A DNA stretch of 64,000 bases, from positions 9,695 through 73,694 of the forward strand of contig DAIUEV010000009.1 of the NCBI GenBank assembly GCA_036844945.1, written 5' to 3'. Position 1 is the stretch's first letter. Every line of letters begins with the position of its first letter. Shown here in pieces: positions 18,217-27,256 of this stretch. Source of the DNA: Palsa-461 sp036844945. GTDB taxonomy: Bacteria; Actinomycetota; Acidimicrobiia; Acidimicrobiales; RAAP-2. Both the position numbers and the translations under genes were made by a program. The notes beneath the pieces are model-generated. The model had not been told where the DNA came from and made no database searches. It saw only the letters and a list, made by a program, of their open reading frames with translations.

Positions 18217-18909
18217 TCAGGGAAAACCGAGATGGCTGAGCGGCCAGATCACCATGTCGACCTTCCCGATGATCTCGGAGCGGCTGACCGTCCCCCAGTA
18301 GCGACTGTCGCACGAGATCGACCGGTCGTCGCCCATGACGAAGTAGTGGTTCGCCGCGATGCGCACCGGCGCGAACGAGGGGGTGTAGGTGTCCCGGTCG
18401 TGCTTGGGGAGGTACGTCTCGTCGAGCACCCGGCCGTCGATGTAGACGGTTCCGTTGTGGTCTGAGATGGTTTCGCCGGGCAGGCCGATGACCCGCTTCA
18501 CGAGGTCGGCGACCTCGGTCCCGCAGTGCTCTTGGGGCGGGCGCTTGAACACGATGATGTCGCCCCGTCCCACGCCGTGGAGGTGGTAGGCGAGCTTGTT
18601 CACGAGGATCCGGTCCCCGACCTTGAGCGTCGGGGTCATGGACGCGGACGGGATGAAGAAGGTCTGGAAGACGAAGGCCCGCAGGAGCAGTGCTGCGGCG
18701 ACGGCGATCGCCACGATGCCCACCCACTCGATGGCGCGGCGCGCCGGCGTGCGGGGACGGTGAGGGCGTGCGGAGGTCTCTGGCCCGTCGCCGGGGGAAG
18801 GTGGGATCCCCTCGCCGGTCTCGGGTGGGATGCCCTCGCCGGGGGGTTCCTCGACCCCGACCGACTCGGAGGGGCCCGGCCCGGTCGGGCTCATCGGGTC
18901 GGAGGTCAC
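18217..18909 (-). CDS. lepB: signal peptidase I (first copy)
   Basis: The 230-residue protein has a Pro/Glu-rich cytoplasmic start, one membrane helix (about 62-82), catalytic Ser90 in FIPSASMTPTL and catalytic Lys138 in DLVKRVIGLPGE. Box D (SEIIGKVD) and the MGDDRSISCDSR motif follow. The enzyme cleaves signal peptides of exported proteins at the outer face of the membrane. It is about 60% alike by eye to the copy at 18971-19561, so this is a tandem duplication. The GTG 18909 start has TAGCGT nine bases upstream. Confidence 0.92.
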   Translation of the reverse strand: MTSDPMSPTGPGPSESVGVEEPPGEGIPPETGEGIPPSPGDGPETSARPHRPRTPARRAIEWVGIVAIAVAAALLLRAFVFQTFFIPSASMTPTLKVGDRILVNKLAYHLHGVGRGDIIVFKRPPQEHCGTEVADLVKRVIGLPGETISDHNGTVYIDGRVLDETYLPKHDRDTYTPSFAPVRIAANHYFVMGDDRSISCDSRYWGTVSRSEIIGKVDMVIWPLSHLGFP

Positions 18910-18918
18910 GACCGGGTG

Positions 18919-18924
18919 ACGCTA
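18919..18924 (-). promoter_or_regulatory. possible -10 box, signal peptidase gene
   Basis: TAGCGT ends nine bases before GTG 18909, so any leader would be two or three bases. Confidence 0.35.
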
Positions 18925-18970
18925 CCGCATGGTCATGTGCCGGCTTTCGCGCCGAACCCGTCGTCCCAGG

Positions 18971-19561
18971 TCAGAGGAAGAAGAACGCGACGCGTGAGAT
19001 CGGCCAGATCCGCATCTCGACCTTGCCGATGATCTCGGACCGGCTGACCGTCCCCCACACTCGGCTGTCGCACGAGTTGGTGCGGTTGTCCCCCATCACG
19101 AAATAGCTGTTCGGCCCGATGTGGCGCGCCGGAAAGCTGGCCGTGTAGGTAGCCGAGTCGTCCTTCGGGAGGTAGGTCTCGTCGAGGGCCTTGCCGTCGA
19201 TGTAGACCTTGCCGTTGCGGTCCGAGATCGTCTCGTCGGGCAGGCCCACCACCCGCTTCACGAGGACCTTGTCGTTCGTGAGACAGTCCGGGTCGACCGC
19301 GGGCGGCGCGTTGAACACCACGATGTCGCCCCGTCCAACGCCATGGAGGTGGTAGGCGAGCTTGTTCACGATGATGCGGTCGCCGACGTCGAGCGTCGGG
19401 ACCATGGACGGCGAGGGGATGTAAAAGGTCTGGACGATGAACAGTCGCAGCAGGACCGCGGCGACCACTGCGACGCCCACGATGGCGCTCCACTCGGTGA
19501 GCCGCCGCCGACGGGCCGACGGCTTCTTTGCGTGCTGGGGTCCGCGGCGCTTCGGTGGCAC
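18971..19561 (-). CDS. lepB: signal peptidase I (second copy)
   Basis: With a start at GTG 19561 the product has 196 residues: a basic N-terminus, one membrane helix (about 25-45), catalytic Ser52 in YIPSPSMVPTL and catalytic Lys102 in VLVKRVVGLPDE. The box containing FVMGDNRTNSCDSR and SEIIGKVEMRIWP completes the family signature. Longer in-frame upstream sequence runs into pafA and is not supported. It lies 53 bp downstream of pafA in the same direction and is probably part of the proteasome-side operon. Confidence 0.9.
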   Translation of the reverse strand: MPPKRRGPQHAKKPSARRRRLTEWSAIVGVAVVAAVLLRLFIVQTFYIPSPSMVPTLDVGDRIIVNKLAYHLHGVGRGDIVVFNAPPAVDPDCLTNDKVLVKRVVGLPDETISDRNGKVYIDGKALDETYLPKDDSATYTASFPARHIGPNSYFVMGDNRTNSCDSRVWGTVSRSEIIGKVEMRIWPISRVAFFFL

Positions 19562-19614
19562 CTCGTGACGGCCGGACCGCTGCGCGGTCCGCAGCGACCC
19601 GCCGTCCGGACCGC

Positions 19615-20973
19615 TCAAAGCGAGGCGATCAGGCGCTCGACCCGCTCGTCGTGCGACTTGAACGGATCCTTCAAGAGGACGGTCCGCTGAGCCTGGTCGT
19701 TCAGCTTGAGATGCACCCAGTCCACCGTGAAGTCCCGCCGGCGCTCCTTGGCCCGGCGCACGAACGCCCCGCGGAGCCGGGCCCGAGTGCTCTCGGGGGC
19801 CTGGGTCATCGCCAGCGCGATGTCGGTGTCGGTGCAGGTCCGGTCGATCTGACCGCGGTCCTGGAGCTTGTAGAACAGCCCACGGGTCCGGTCGACGTCG
19901 TGGTACATGAGGTCGACCATCGCCACCTTGGGGTGCGCCAGCGGGAGCTGGTGGCGCTCGCGGACCTCCTCGATGAGCCGGTACTTGGCCACCCAGTCGC
20001 ACTCCCGCCACAGGGTGAGCGGGTCGGACTCGAGGCCCTTCAGGCAGTGCTCCCACATCTCGAGGGCGAGGTCCTCCTCGGGCTGCAGCCCCCGCTGGTC
20101 CCTGAAGCGCTGGGCCCGGTGGAGATACTCGGCCTGGATGTCGAGCGCCCGCATCTCCCGGCCGTTGGCGAGTCGGACCCGGCGCTGGCAGGTGATGTCC
20201 TGGCTGATCTCCCGGATGGCCCGGATCGGGTTCTCGAGGGTGAGGTCTCGCAGCACCGTCGAGGAGTCCTCGAGCATGGCGAGGATGATGCTGGTCGCCC
20301 CCACCTTCAAGAAGGTGGCGTACTCGCACATGTTGGAGTCGCCCACGATGACGTGCAGCCGCCGGAAGCGCTCGGCGTCGGAGTGGGGCTCGTCACGGGT
20401 GTTGATGATCGGCCGGCTCCGGGTGGTGGCCGAGGAGACCCCCTCCCAGATGTGCTCGGCCCGCTGGCTGAGGCAGAAGGTGGCCCCTCGCGGGGTGTGC
20501 AGGACCTTCCCGGCGCCGGCGTAGATCTGGCGACTGACCAGGAACGGGATGAGGACCTCGGTGTAGCGGCTGAAGTCGTCGTTGCGCTCGGTCAGGTAGT
20601 TCTCGTGGCAGCCGTAGGAGTTGCCGGCCGAGTCCGTGTTGTTCTTGAACAGGTAGACCTCGCCGCGGATCCCCTCCTCGCGCAGGCGGGCCTGGGCGCC
20701 CGTGACCAGTTGGGCGAGGATCCATTCCCCCGCCTTGTCGTGGGTGACCACGTCGTTGATGCGGTCGCACTCGGGCGTCGCATACTCGGGGTGGCTGCCG
20801 ACGTCGAGGTAGAGGCGCGCCCCGTTCTCCAGGAACACGTTGGAGGAGCGGCCCCAGCTCACGACTCGACGGAACAGGTAGCGCGCGACCTCGTCGGGGC
20901 TGAGCCGGCGCTGGCCCCGCAGCGTGAAGGTGACCCCGTACTCGTTCTCGAGTCCGAAGATTCGGCGGCGCAC
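19615..20973 (-). CDS. pafA: Pup-protein ligase PafA
   Basis: PafA links the C-terminal glutamate of Pup to substrate lysines using ATP, marking proteins for the proteasome. The sequence starts VRRRIFGLENEYG, the expected opening of the family, and carries FKNNTDSAGNSYGCHENYL and INTRDEPHSDAERFRRLHVIVGD with the ATP-binding residues. It is 452 residues long, the usual size. I place the start at GTG 20973 rather than GTG 20982 because TACGGT ends exactly seven bases before 20973 and homologues begin at this point. The Pup system genes prcA, prcB, pup, dop and mpa lie upstream. Confidence 0.95.
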   Translation of the reverse strand: MRRRIFGLENEYGVTFTLRGQRRLSPDEVARYLFRRVVSWGRSSNVFLENGARLYLDVGSHPEYATPECDRINDVVTHDKAGEWILAQLVTGAQARLREEGIRGEVYLFKNNTDSAGNSYGCHENYLTERNDDFSRYTEVLIPFLVSRQIYAGAGKVLHTPRGATFCLSQRAEHIWEGVSSATTRSRPIINTRDEPHSDAERFRRLHVIVGDSNMCEYATFLKVGATSIILAMLEDSSTVLRDLTLENPIRAIREISQDITCQRRVRLANGREMRALDIQAEYLHRAQRFRDQRGLQPEEDLALEMWEHCLKGLESDPLTLWRECDWVAKYRLIEEVRERHQLPLAHPKVAMVDLMYHDVDRTRGLFYKLQDRGQIDRTCTDTDIALAMTQAPESTRARLRGAFVRRAKERRRDFTVDWVHLKLNDQAQRTVLLKDPFKSHDERVERLIASL

Positions 20974-20980
20974 GTCGGCC

Positions 20981-20986
20981 ACCGTA
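20981..20986 (-). promoter_or_regulatory. -10 box of a leaderless promoter, pafA
   Basis: TACGGT ends seven bases before GTG 20973 and overlaps the alternative GTG at 20982, which therefore lies outside the predicted transcript. Confidence 0.6.
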
Positions 20987-21024
20987 CCGCCCCCCAGGCG
21001 CGATCAGGCAGTACCCAGGGGTGA

Positions 21025-21783
21025 TCAGGCGTCGGGGTCGGGCGGTTCTCCCTGCTCAGCCGGGGCGGGTGCCTCGGGGGCCGCCGGTGGTGGCGAGGCG
21101 GGGGGCGGACCGAGGACCTCGGCCAGCTCGACGTCTTGGATCCGACGGAACGTCCGGCGGCCGTTCTGGCGCGACAGCACGGCGACCTCGAGGTCGCTCG
21201 CCGCGATCGTCCGGTCGGCGCCGGCGAGCGCTTCCACCGCAGCGCGGAGCGCGTGCCCGAAGTCCCAACCCTCCTCGAAGGACTGGCCGATGCGGTCGGT
21301 GATGGTCTCGGCGTCGCCGCCGAGCACGAGGTAGTGCTCCTCGTCGGTGATCGTGCCCTCGTAGGTGATGTGGTACAGCTGGTCGGGCCGGTTGTCGGCC
21401 GAGAGCTCGGCCACCAGGATCTCGACCTCGAGCGGCTTCATCTCGTGGGTGAAGACGGTGCCCACGTACTGGGAGTAGAGGTTGGCCAGCGAGCGCGCGT
21501 CGACGTCCTCGCGGCTGAACGCGAAGCCCTTGGTGTCGGCGTGGCGCACCCCGGCGACCCGCAGCTGGTCGTACTCGTTGTACTTCCCCACTCCCGCGAA
21601 GGCGATTCGGTCGTAGATCTCCGAGATCTTGTGGAGCGAGCGCGACGGGTTCTCGGCGACGATGAGGATGCCGTCCTCATAGGTGGTGGCGACGACCGGG
21701 CGTCCTCGGGCGATGTTCTTCTGGGCGTACTCGGCCCTGTCCTTCATCGCCTGTTCGGGCGGAACGTAGAAGGGCATCGTCAT
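21025..21783 (-). CDS. prcA: 20S proteasome alpha subunit PrcA
   Basis: The 252-residue protein begins MTMPFYVPPEQAMKDRAEYAQKNIARGRP, the N-terminal gate helix region of alpha subunits, followed by YEDGILIVAENPSRSLHKISEIYDRIAFAGVGKYNEYDQL. It has no N-terminal catalytic Thr, as expected. The C-terminal 30 residues are a Pro/Ala/Glu-rich tail. The alpha ring controls entry into the proteasome and docks the Mpa ATPase. Its ATG overlaps the prcB stop (ATGA), so the two subunits are made in coupling. Confidence 0.96.
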   Translation of the reverse strand: MTMPFYVPPEQAMKDRAEYAQKNIARGRPVVATTYEDGILIVAENPSRSLHKISEIYDRIAFAGVGKYNEYDQLRVAGVRHADTKGFAFSREDVDARSLANLYSQYVGTVFTHEMKPLEVEILVAELSADNRPDQLYHITYEGTITDEEHYLVLGGDAETITDRIGQSFEEGWDFGHALRAAVEALAGADRTIAASDLEVAVLSRQNGRRTFRRIQDVELAEVLGPPPASPPPAAPEAPAPAEQGEPPDPDA

Positions 21784-22592
21784 GACGGTTCGCCCCTCCC
21801 CGGCTCCCGGCCCCGCTCGGCCCGGCGCCGCTCGATGAGCGAGAGGAACCGGTCGGCCACCTCGCTCTCGTCGACTGCCGCGTAGCCGTCGGCGTCGACC
21901 ACCGCCACGAGCGGGTAGATCCCCCGCACGAGGTCGGGCCCGCCGGTACCGGCGTCCTCGTCGGCCGCCTCGAACAGCGCCTCGATGGCGAGCTCGACGG
22001 CGTCGGCCTGCGCCATGTTCTCCTTGAACCCGAGCTTGATGGTGTTGCGGGCGTCGCGGCCGCCCGACCCGGTGGCCTGGAAGTCGGCCTCCTCGTAGTG
22101 GCCGCCGGTCACGTCGTAGGTGTAGATGCGGCCGATGCCCCTCCGGACGTCGTACCCGGCGAACAGCGGCACGACGGCCAGGCCCTGGATCGCCATGGGC
22201 AGGTGCTCGCGCACCATCTGGGCGAGCTGGTTGGCCTTGCCCTCGAGGCTGAGCGAGACGCCCTCGACCTTCTCGTAGTGCTCGAGCTGGACCTGGAACA
22301 GCCGAACCATCTCCACGGCCGGGCCGGCGGCGCCGGCGATGGCTACCGCCGACCAGCGATCGGCCGGGAAGACCTTGTCCATCGCCCGGTGCGCGATGGA
22401 GTAACCCTCGGTGGCCCGGCGGTCCCCGGCCATCACCACCCCGTCCGCATACCGGAGCGCGACGACCGTGGTGGCGTGACGGATGGTCAGGTTGGCCTCG
22501 AGCCCGGGGAGTGCCGGGAGCCCGGAGCGGCGGAGCAGGCTCGTGAAGTCGGGACCCGGGTCGTCGACCGGGCCGAAGATGGGCAGGGCCAC
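21780..22592 (-). CDS. prcB: 20S proteasome beta subunit PrcB
   Basis: The 270-residue precursor has a 40-residue propeptide followed by Thr41 in RHA/TTVVALRYADGVVMAGDRRAT. Self-cleavage before Thr41 gives the N-terminal nucleophile. Lys and Asp of the active site fall in the expected GDRRAT and later GGRDARNT segments. The GTG 22592 start is seven bases after the pup stop. With PrcA it forms the 28-subunit core particle that degrades pupylated proteins. Confidence 0.96.
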   Translation of the reverse strand: MALPIFGPVDDPGPDFTSLLRRSGLPALPGLEANLTIRHATTVVALRYADGVVMAGDRRATEGYSIAHRAMDKVFPADRWSAVAIAGAAGPAVEMVRLFQVQLEHYEKVEGVSLSLEGKANQLAQMVREHLPMAIQGLAVVPLFAGYDVRRGIGRIYTYDVTGGHYEEADFQATGSGGRDARNTIKLGFKENMAQADAVELAIEALFEAADEDAGTGGPDLVRGIYPLVAVVDADGYAAVDESEVADRFLSLIERRRAERGREPGRGEPS

Positions 22593-22599
22593 CGCCGGA

Positions 22600-22797
22600 C
22601 TACTGCCCGCCCTTCTGCACGTAGTTGCGGACGAACTCCTCCGCGTTGTCCTCGAGGACCTCGTCGATCTCGTCGAGCAGGTCGTCGAGGTCGGCCTTCA
22701 GCTTCTCGCCGCGCGGGGACGACGGAGCCGGCTCTTCGACGACCTCGGTGTCGGTCCGCGAAGGGGCGTTCCGCCGCTTCTGCTCACGCTCTGCCAT
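22600..22797 (-). CDS. pup: prokaryotic ubiquitin-like protein Pup
   Basis: The 65-residue protein is mostly polar and disordered, with a predicted helix LDDLLDEIDEVLEDNAEEFVRN, and ends in KGGQ. The final Gln is the form that Dop deamidates to Glu before PafA couples it to lysines. GGGG-type Shine-Dalgarno bases lie upstream of ATG 22797. The gene lies between dop (11-bp gap) and prcB (7-bp gap), the standard order. Confidence 0.97.
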   Translation of the reverse strand: MAEREQKRRNAPSRTDTEVVEEPAPSSPRGEKLKADLDDLLDEIDEVLEDNAEEFVRNYVQKGGQ

Positions 22798-22808
22798 GGG
22801 TCATCCCC

Positions 22809-24296
22809 TCAAGCACTCAGTCGGTCCAGCAGCTCTGCCGGCGTCGCACACGACTCGAATAACGAGGCCGTGTGCTCGGCCGTTCCCTTGAGCGGGTCCA
22901 TCATAGGGACGCGGCGCAGCGGGTCGGTACCGAGGTCGAATACGAGCGAGTCCCAGTTCGCGGTGACCACGGCGTTCGGCCACTCGGACAGGCAGCGGCC
23001 CCGGAACCAGGCCCGGGTCCGGGTCGGCGGCTCGGTGACCGCAGCCGCCACCGCGTCCTCGCTCACTAGGCGCTCCATCGAGAGCCGGCCGAACAGGGAA
23101 CGCTCCGGCCGCAGGTCGTGGTACTGCAGGTCGAGGGCCGCGAGTCGGTGGTCGTCCCAACTGCAGCCGTGCCGGTCCTGGTAGGCCTCGATGAGGTGAA
23201 GCTTCGCGACCCAGTCCAGTTGGTCGAGGAGCGTCGAGGGGTCCGACTCCAGGCCCCCGAGCACTGCCTCCCAGCGGTCGAGGACCATCTCGCCCACCGA
23301 GTCCCCACCCACGACCTCGAGACCCTTCTCCTTCGCGTACCGCCTCGCGGCGGCGAAGATCTCCCACTGGATCTCGACGGCCGTCATGGTCGAGCCGTCA
23401 GCGGTGCGCAGCGGGCGCGACAGGGTGAGGTCGGCCGACACCTGGTGCATCGCCCGCACCGGGTCGCTCAGGGTCAGCTCCTTGGTCGGGAGCATCTCGT
23501 CTTCGATCATGGCGAGGACGAGCGCGGTCGAGCCCACCTTCAAGAAGGTCGCGACCTCGGCGAGGTTGGCGTCGCCGACGATCACGTGCAGCCGCCGGAA
23601 CCGCTTGGGGTCCGCATGCGGCTCGTCGCGGGTGTTCACGATCGGCCGCTTGAGCGTCGTCTCGAGGCCCACCATCTCCTCGAAGAACTCCGCCCGCTGG
23701 GAGATCTGGTAGCGCACCGGTTCCGAGCCGAACGTCGAGGTCTCCGTGCCGAGCTTCCCGGACCCGGTGAAGACCTGCCGGGTCACGAAGTGCGGGATGA
23801 CCCCGGCGACGACGTTGGCGAACGGGACCGTGCGGTCCATGAGGTAGTTCTCGTGGCAGCCGTAGGAGTTGCCCTTGCTGTCCGAGTTGTTCTTGTACAC
23901 CGATACCGCGGGGGTGTTGGGGAGGGCGGCCGCCGCCGCCATTGATCGGCGCAGCACCTCCTCCCCCGCCTTGTCGTGAAGCACGAGCTCGAGCGCGTCG
24001 ATGCACTCGGGCGTCGAGTACTCGGGGTGCGCATGGTCCACGTAGTAGCGCGCGCCGTTCGTGAGGACCGTGTTGGCCAGGTGGGTCTCGACCATCGGTG
24101 GCATCGCCCCCTCGCGGGCGTACCCGCGGGCGTCCTTCTCGGGGGTCTCGTCCTCGAAGTCCCACCGGGTGCGACGGTCCACCTCTGCGGCATACGCGTT
24201 GACGAGGAGTGAGGAGGCGGTGACCGGGTTGGCGTCGGGCCCCGCGGCCTGGATGCCGTACTCGGTCTCGATCCCGCAGACCTTTGGGATGGCCAC
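22809..24296 (-). CDS. dop: Pup deamidase/depupylase Dop
   Basis: The 495-residue enzyme belongs to the same carboxylate-amine-ligase-like fold as PafA and starts VAIPKVCGIETEYG. It carries the Dop-specific insertion around ETPEKDARGYAREG, the FKNNSDSKGNSYGCHENYL-like ATP site (here YKNNSDSKGNSYGCHENYL) and NTRDEPHADPKRFRRLHVIVGD. Dop deamidates Pup's C-terminal Gln and removes Pup from substrates. TAGGGT ends seven bases before GTG 24296, so the dop-pup-prcB-prcA transcript is probably leaderless. Confidence 0.96.
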   Translation of the reverse strand: MAIPKVCGIETEYGIQAAGPDANPVTASSLLVNAYAAEVDRRTRWDFEDETPEKDARGYAREGAMPPMVETHLANTVLTNGARYYVDHAHPEYSTPECIDALELVLHDKAGEEVLRRSMAAAAALPNTPAVSVYKNNSDSKGNSYGCHENYLMDRTVPFANVVAGVIPHFVTRQVFTGSGKLGTETSTFGSEPVRYQISQRAEFFEEMVGLETTLKRPIVNTRDEPHADPKRFRRLHVIVGDANLAEVATFLKVGSTALVLAMIEDEMLPTKELTLSDPVRAMHQVSADLTLSRPLRTADGSTMTAVEIQWEIFAAARRYAKEKGLEVVGGDSVGEMVLDRWEAVLGGLESDPSTLLDQLDWVAKLHLIEAYQDRHGCSWDDHRLAALDLQYHDLRPERSLFGRLSMERLVSEDAVAAAVTEPPTRTRAWFRGRCLSEWPNAVVTANWDSLVFDLGTDPLRRVPMMDPLKGTAEHTASLFESCATPAELLDRLSA

Positions 24297-24303
24297 CGCG
24301 TCG

Positions 24304-24309
24304 ACCCTA
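24304..24309 (-). promoter_or_regulatory. -10 box of a leaderless promoter, dop-pup-prcBA
   Basis: TAGGGT, seven bases before GTG 24296. Confidence 0.55.
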
Positions 24310-24397
24310 CTTGGTCGGCCCGATCGCGCCCGTCACGCCCAAAGGACCCCTTCCTGGTCGGGTGACGCGTGCGCGGGGCCAGGGGGCAGGGGGCGGC

Positions 24398-26137
24398 TCA
24401 GAGGTACTGGCCGGTGCCCACCCGCTCGATCGAGCGGCCGCCCTTCGTCTCGCTCTCGTCGGTCATGAGGGTCCGGACGTAGACGATCCGCTCGCCCTTC
24501 TTGCCCGAGATCCGCGCCCAGTCGTCGGGGTTGGTGGTGTTCGGGAGGTCCTCGTTCTCCTTGTACTCCTGGCGGATCGACTCGAGAAGGTCGTCGGCCC
24601 GGATCCCGCTCACCTGATCGGCGATCTCGCGCTTGATGGCAAGCTTCTTCGCCCGCCGGACCACGTTCTCGATCATCGCCCCCGAGGAGAAGTCCCGGTA
24701 GTAGAGGACCTCCTTGTCGCCGTTCTGGTACGTCACCTCCAAGAAACGGTTGTCCTGGGAGGTCGAGTACATCTCCCCGACCGTCTTTTCGATCATCGCC
24801 TGGGCGGCCTTGCCCGGGTCGCCCCCACCCAGCTTCTCGACCTCGCCCGCGTCGAGCGGGAGATCGGCCGTGAGATAGCGCGAGAAGATCTGCGCCGCCG
24901 CCTCCTCGTCGGGCCGTTCGATCTTGATCTTCACGTCGAGTCGGCCCGGGCGCAGGATGGCCGGGTCGATCAGATCCTCCCGGTTCGACGCCCCGATGAC
25001 GATCACGTCGCGCAGCGCTTCCACGCCGTCGATCTCCGCGAGGAGCTGCGGGACGATGGTGGACTCCATGTCGGAGCTGATCCCGGTGCCCCGGGTGCGG
25101 AACAGCGAGTCCATCTCGTCGAAGAAGACGATGACGGGCACGCCCTCCTCGGCCTTCTCCCGGGCCCGTTGGAACACGAGGCGGATCTGGCGTTCCGTCT
25201 CGCCCACGTACTTGTTCAAGAGCTCAGGACCCTTGATGTTGAGGAAGTAGCTGCGGATGCTCGTGTTGTTGGTCGCCTCGGCCACCTTCTTGGCGAGCGA
25301 GTTGGCCACCGCCTTCGCGATCAGGGTCTTGCCACACCCGGGCGGCCCGTAGAGGAGGATTCCCTTCGGCGCGGGCAGCTTGTAGTGGGCGAAGAGCCGC
25401 CGATGGAGATACGGCAGCTCCACCGCATCGGTGATGGCCTCGATCTGGGTGTCGAGCCCGCCGACGTCCGCGTAGGTGATGTCGGGCACCTCCTCCAAGA
25501 CGAGCTCTTCGACCTCGGGCCGGGGCAGCTTCTCGATGAGGAGCTGGCTGCGCACGTCCATGAGCAGTGCGTCGCCGGCCCGCAGGCGGACCCCGGCCAG
25601 CTCGTCGGACAGCTCGACCACCCGCTCTTCGTCGGCCCGGGCGAACACGATCGCTCGGTGGCGGTCCTCCATGACCTCTTTCAGCGTCACGACCTCGCCG
25701 GCGAGGTCGCCGTCGCGCACGAGCACGACATTGAGCGACTCGTTGAGCACCACCTCATTGCCCTTGCGCAGGATGCCCGGGTCGATGTCGGGGTGCAGCG
25801 CGACGCGCATCTTTCGGCCGCTCGCGAAGACGTCCACGGTGCCGTCCTCGTTGATGTCGAGGAACGTGCCGTAGGCGGCGGGTGGCTGGGTGAGCTTCTC
25901 CACCTCCTCGCGTAACGACGCCAGTTGCTCCTTGGCCTGCTGCAGCGTGAAGGTCAGCTTCTCGTTCTGGGAGATCGCCTGGTTCAGCTGCCCCTTGGTC
26001 TCGAGCAGCCGCTCCTCGAGGGACTGGACGCGTCCCGGGCTGTCCTGCAGCCGGCGCCGGAGCGCGTGGATCTCCTCCTCGGCCTCGAGCAGCCGGGTTC
26101 GGACGGCCTCGATCTCGGCGAGTGTCGCATCGTCCAT
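24398..26137 (-). CDS. mpa: proteasome-associated ATPase Mpa/ARC
   Basis: The 579-residue AAA protein has an N-terminal coiled coil (about 5-75, binds Pup), two OB-like domains, Walker A GPPGCGKTLIAK, Walker B VIVFFDEMDSLF, arginine-finger region ILRPGRLD, and the C-terminal GQYL. The penultimate Tyr inserts into the alpha-ring pockets to open the gate. ATG 26137 has GAGGA four bases upstream. A GTG at 26167 lies on an AGGAGG stretch and would be an odd start. TAGGGT at 26189-26194 is a possible promoter. Confidence 0.95.
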   Translation of the reverse strand: MDDATLAEIEAVRTRLLEAEEEIHALRRRLQDSPGRVQSLEERLLETKGQLNQAISQNEKLTFTLQQAKEQLASLREEVEKLTQPPAAYGTFLDINEDGTVDVFASGRKMRVALHPDIDPGILRKGNEVVLNESLNVVLVRDGDLAGEVVTLKEVMEDRHRAIVFARADEERVVELSDELAGVRLRAGDALLMDVRSQLLIEKLPRPEVEELVLEEVPDITYADVGGLDTQIEAITDAVELPYLHRRLFAHYKLPAPKGILLYGPPGCGKTLIAKAVANSLAKKVAEATNNTSIRSYFLNIKGPELLNKYVGETERQIRLVFQRAREKAEEGVPVIVFFDEMDSLFRTRGTGISSDMESTIVPQLLAEIDGVEALRDVIVIGASNREDLIDPAILRPGRLDVKIKIERPDEEAAAQIFSRYLTADLPLDAGEVEKLGGGDPGKAAQAMIEKTVGEMYSTSQDNRFLEVTYQNGDKEVLYYRDFSSGAMIENVVRRAKKLAIKREIADQVSGIRADDLLESIRQEYKENEDLPNTTNPDDWARISGKKGERIVYVRTLMTDESETKGGRSIERVGTGQYL

Positions 26138-26188
26138 CGGGTCCTCGGGCCTCGGCGTGGGAACCACCTCCTACCGGGCGTCAGGCTC

Positions 26189-26194
26189 ACCCTA
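26189..26194 (-). promoter_or_regulatory. possible -10 box, mpa
   Basis: TAGGGT on the minus strand, 51 bases before ATG 26137, in the 204-bp divergent gap shared with the alpha/beta hydrolase gene. It would give a leader of about 45 bases containing AGGAGG. Confidence 0.4.
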
Positions 26195-26341
26195 TCGGCC
26201 GCCTGTGCCGCCGCCACCCGATGGTCGCGCGCCCGTCGCCGGGGGCGGGTGACCCGTTCCGGCCAGGTGCGGCGCATGAGGCCCCGCCGCCGTGCGAACC
26301 TTCACCTGGGCCGAACTGGTCGATCCGAGATCGGAGGCGCG

Positions 26342-27256
26342 ATGGCCGACTCCCCCGCTCCTTATTCCTACGACGAGTTCTCGATGTTTCACGAGAACGC
26401 CGAGGAGTTCGGGATCCCCTATGCCGGCCCCCCGACGGTCGAGCGCCGTTCCGTCGCAATGGACGACGGCCGCCAGCTGAGCTCTCTCATCTGGGGCACC
26501 ACCCCGCCCGAGCTGGTGCTGTTGCACGGGGGGGCCCAGAACGCCCACACCTGGGACACCGTCGCGCTGGCCCTGGGCCGACCGCTGCTCGCGATCGACC
26601 TGCCCGGCCACGGCCACTCCGACGGGGGCCGGCACGGCGCGCGGAACCTCGCCGACAACGCCGATGACGTCGCTACGGTGATCACCGCCCTCGCCCCCGA
26701 GGCCAGAGCGGTCGTCGGTATGTCGATGGGAGGGATGACGACGATCGCCCTTGCCGACCGCCACCCCGAGCTGGTCCGACGAGTCGTCCTGGTGGACGTG
26801 ACCCCGACCGTCAACGCCGAGAGCGCGCAACTGATCACCAACTTCGTGCGAGGACCCGAGAGCTTTCCCGACTTCGACGCGATCCTGGCCCGCACGGTCG
26901 AGCACAACCCGACCCGGAGCATCGCGTCACTTCGGCGCGGGATTCTCCACAACGCGCTGCAGCGGGACGACGGGAGCTGGGTGTGGCGGCACGCCCGCCA
27001 TCGCGCCGAGGAGCCACCCGAGGACGGGGCGACCCCGGCCTTCGGCGACCTGTGGGAGGCCGTCTCCCGGATCGGGGTCCCGGTCATGCTGGTCCGGGGG
27101 ATGCGGCCCCAGTCGGTGGTCGACGACAGCGGCGAGGCCGAGCTCCGGCGGCGCCAACCCACGGCCCGGATCGAGCACGTGCAGGAGGCCGGCCACAGCA
27201 TCCAGGGCGACGCACCCGTCGAGCTGGCCGGGCTCATCGACGACTTCGTCGGCTAG
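26342..27256 (+). CDS. alpha/beta hydrolase
   Basis: ATG 26342 has GGAGG upstream. The 304-residue protein has the LVLLHGGAQNAHTW oxyanion-hole segment (about 57-71), nucleophile Ser128 in GMSMGG, the DLPGHGHSDG strand and a C-terminal AGHSIQGD with the catalytic His. No signal peptide is visible, so it is cytoplasmic. The family includes esterases, C-C hydrolases and haloperoxidase-like enzymes; the substrate cannot be told. It is encoded divergently from mpa, 204 bp away. Confidence 0.85.
   Translation: MADSPAPYSYDEFSMFHENAEEFGIPYAGPPTVERRSVAMDDGRQLSSLIWGTTPPELVLLHGGAQNAHTWDTVALALGRPLLAIDLPGHGHSDGGRHGARNLADNADDVATVITALAPEARAVVGMSMGGMTTIALADRHPELVRRVVLVDVTPTVNAESAQLITNFVRGPESFPDFDAILARTVEHNPTRSIASLRRGILHNALQRDDGSWVWRHARHRAEEPPEDGATPAFGDLWEAVSRIGVPVMLVRGMRPQSVVDDSGEAELRRRQPTARIEHVQEAGHSIQGDAPVELAGLIDDFVG

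Noticed and set aside
16131..18239. Plus-strand frame of 702 codons
   Set aside because: Shadow of the CocE-like gene; composition is Arg/Gly/Val-heavy.
26135..26172. GTG 26167 as the mpa start
   Set aside because: AGGAGG ends on the GTG itself, leaving no spacing. ATG 26137 has GAGGA upstream and gives the usual N-terminal length.
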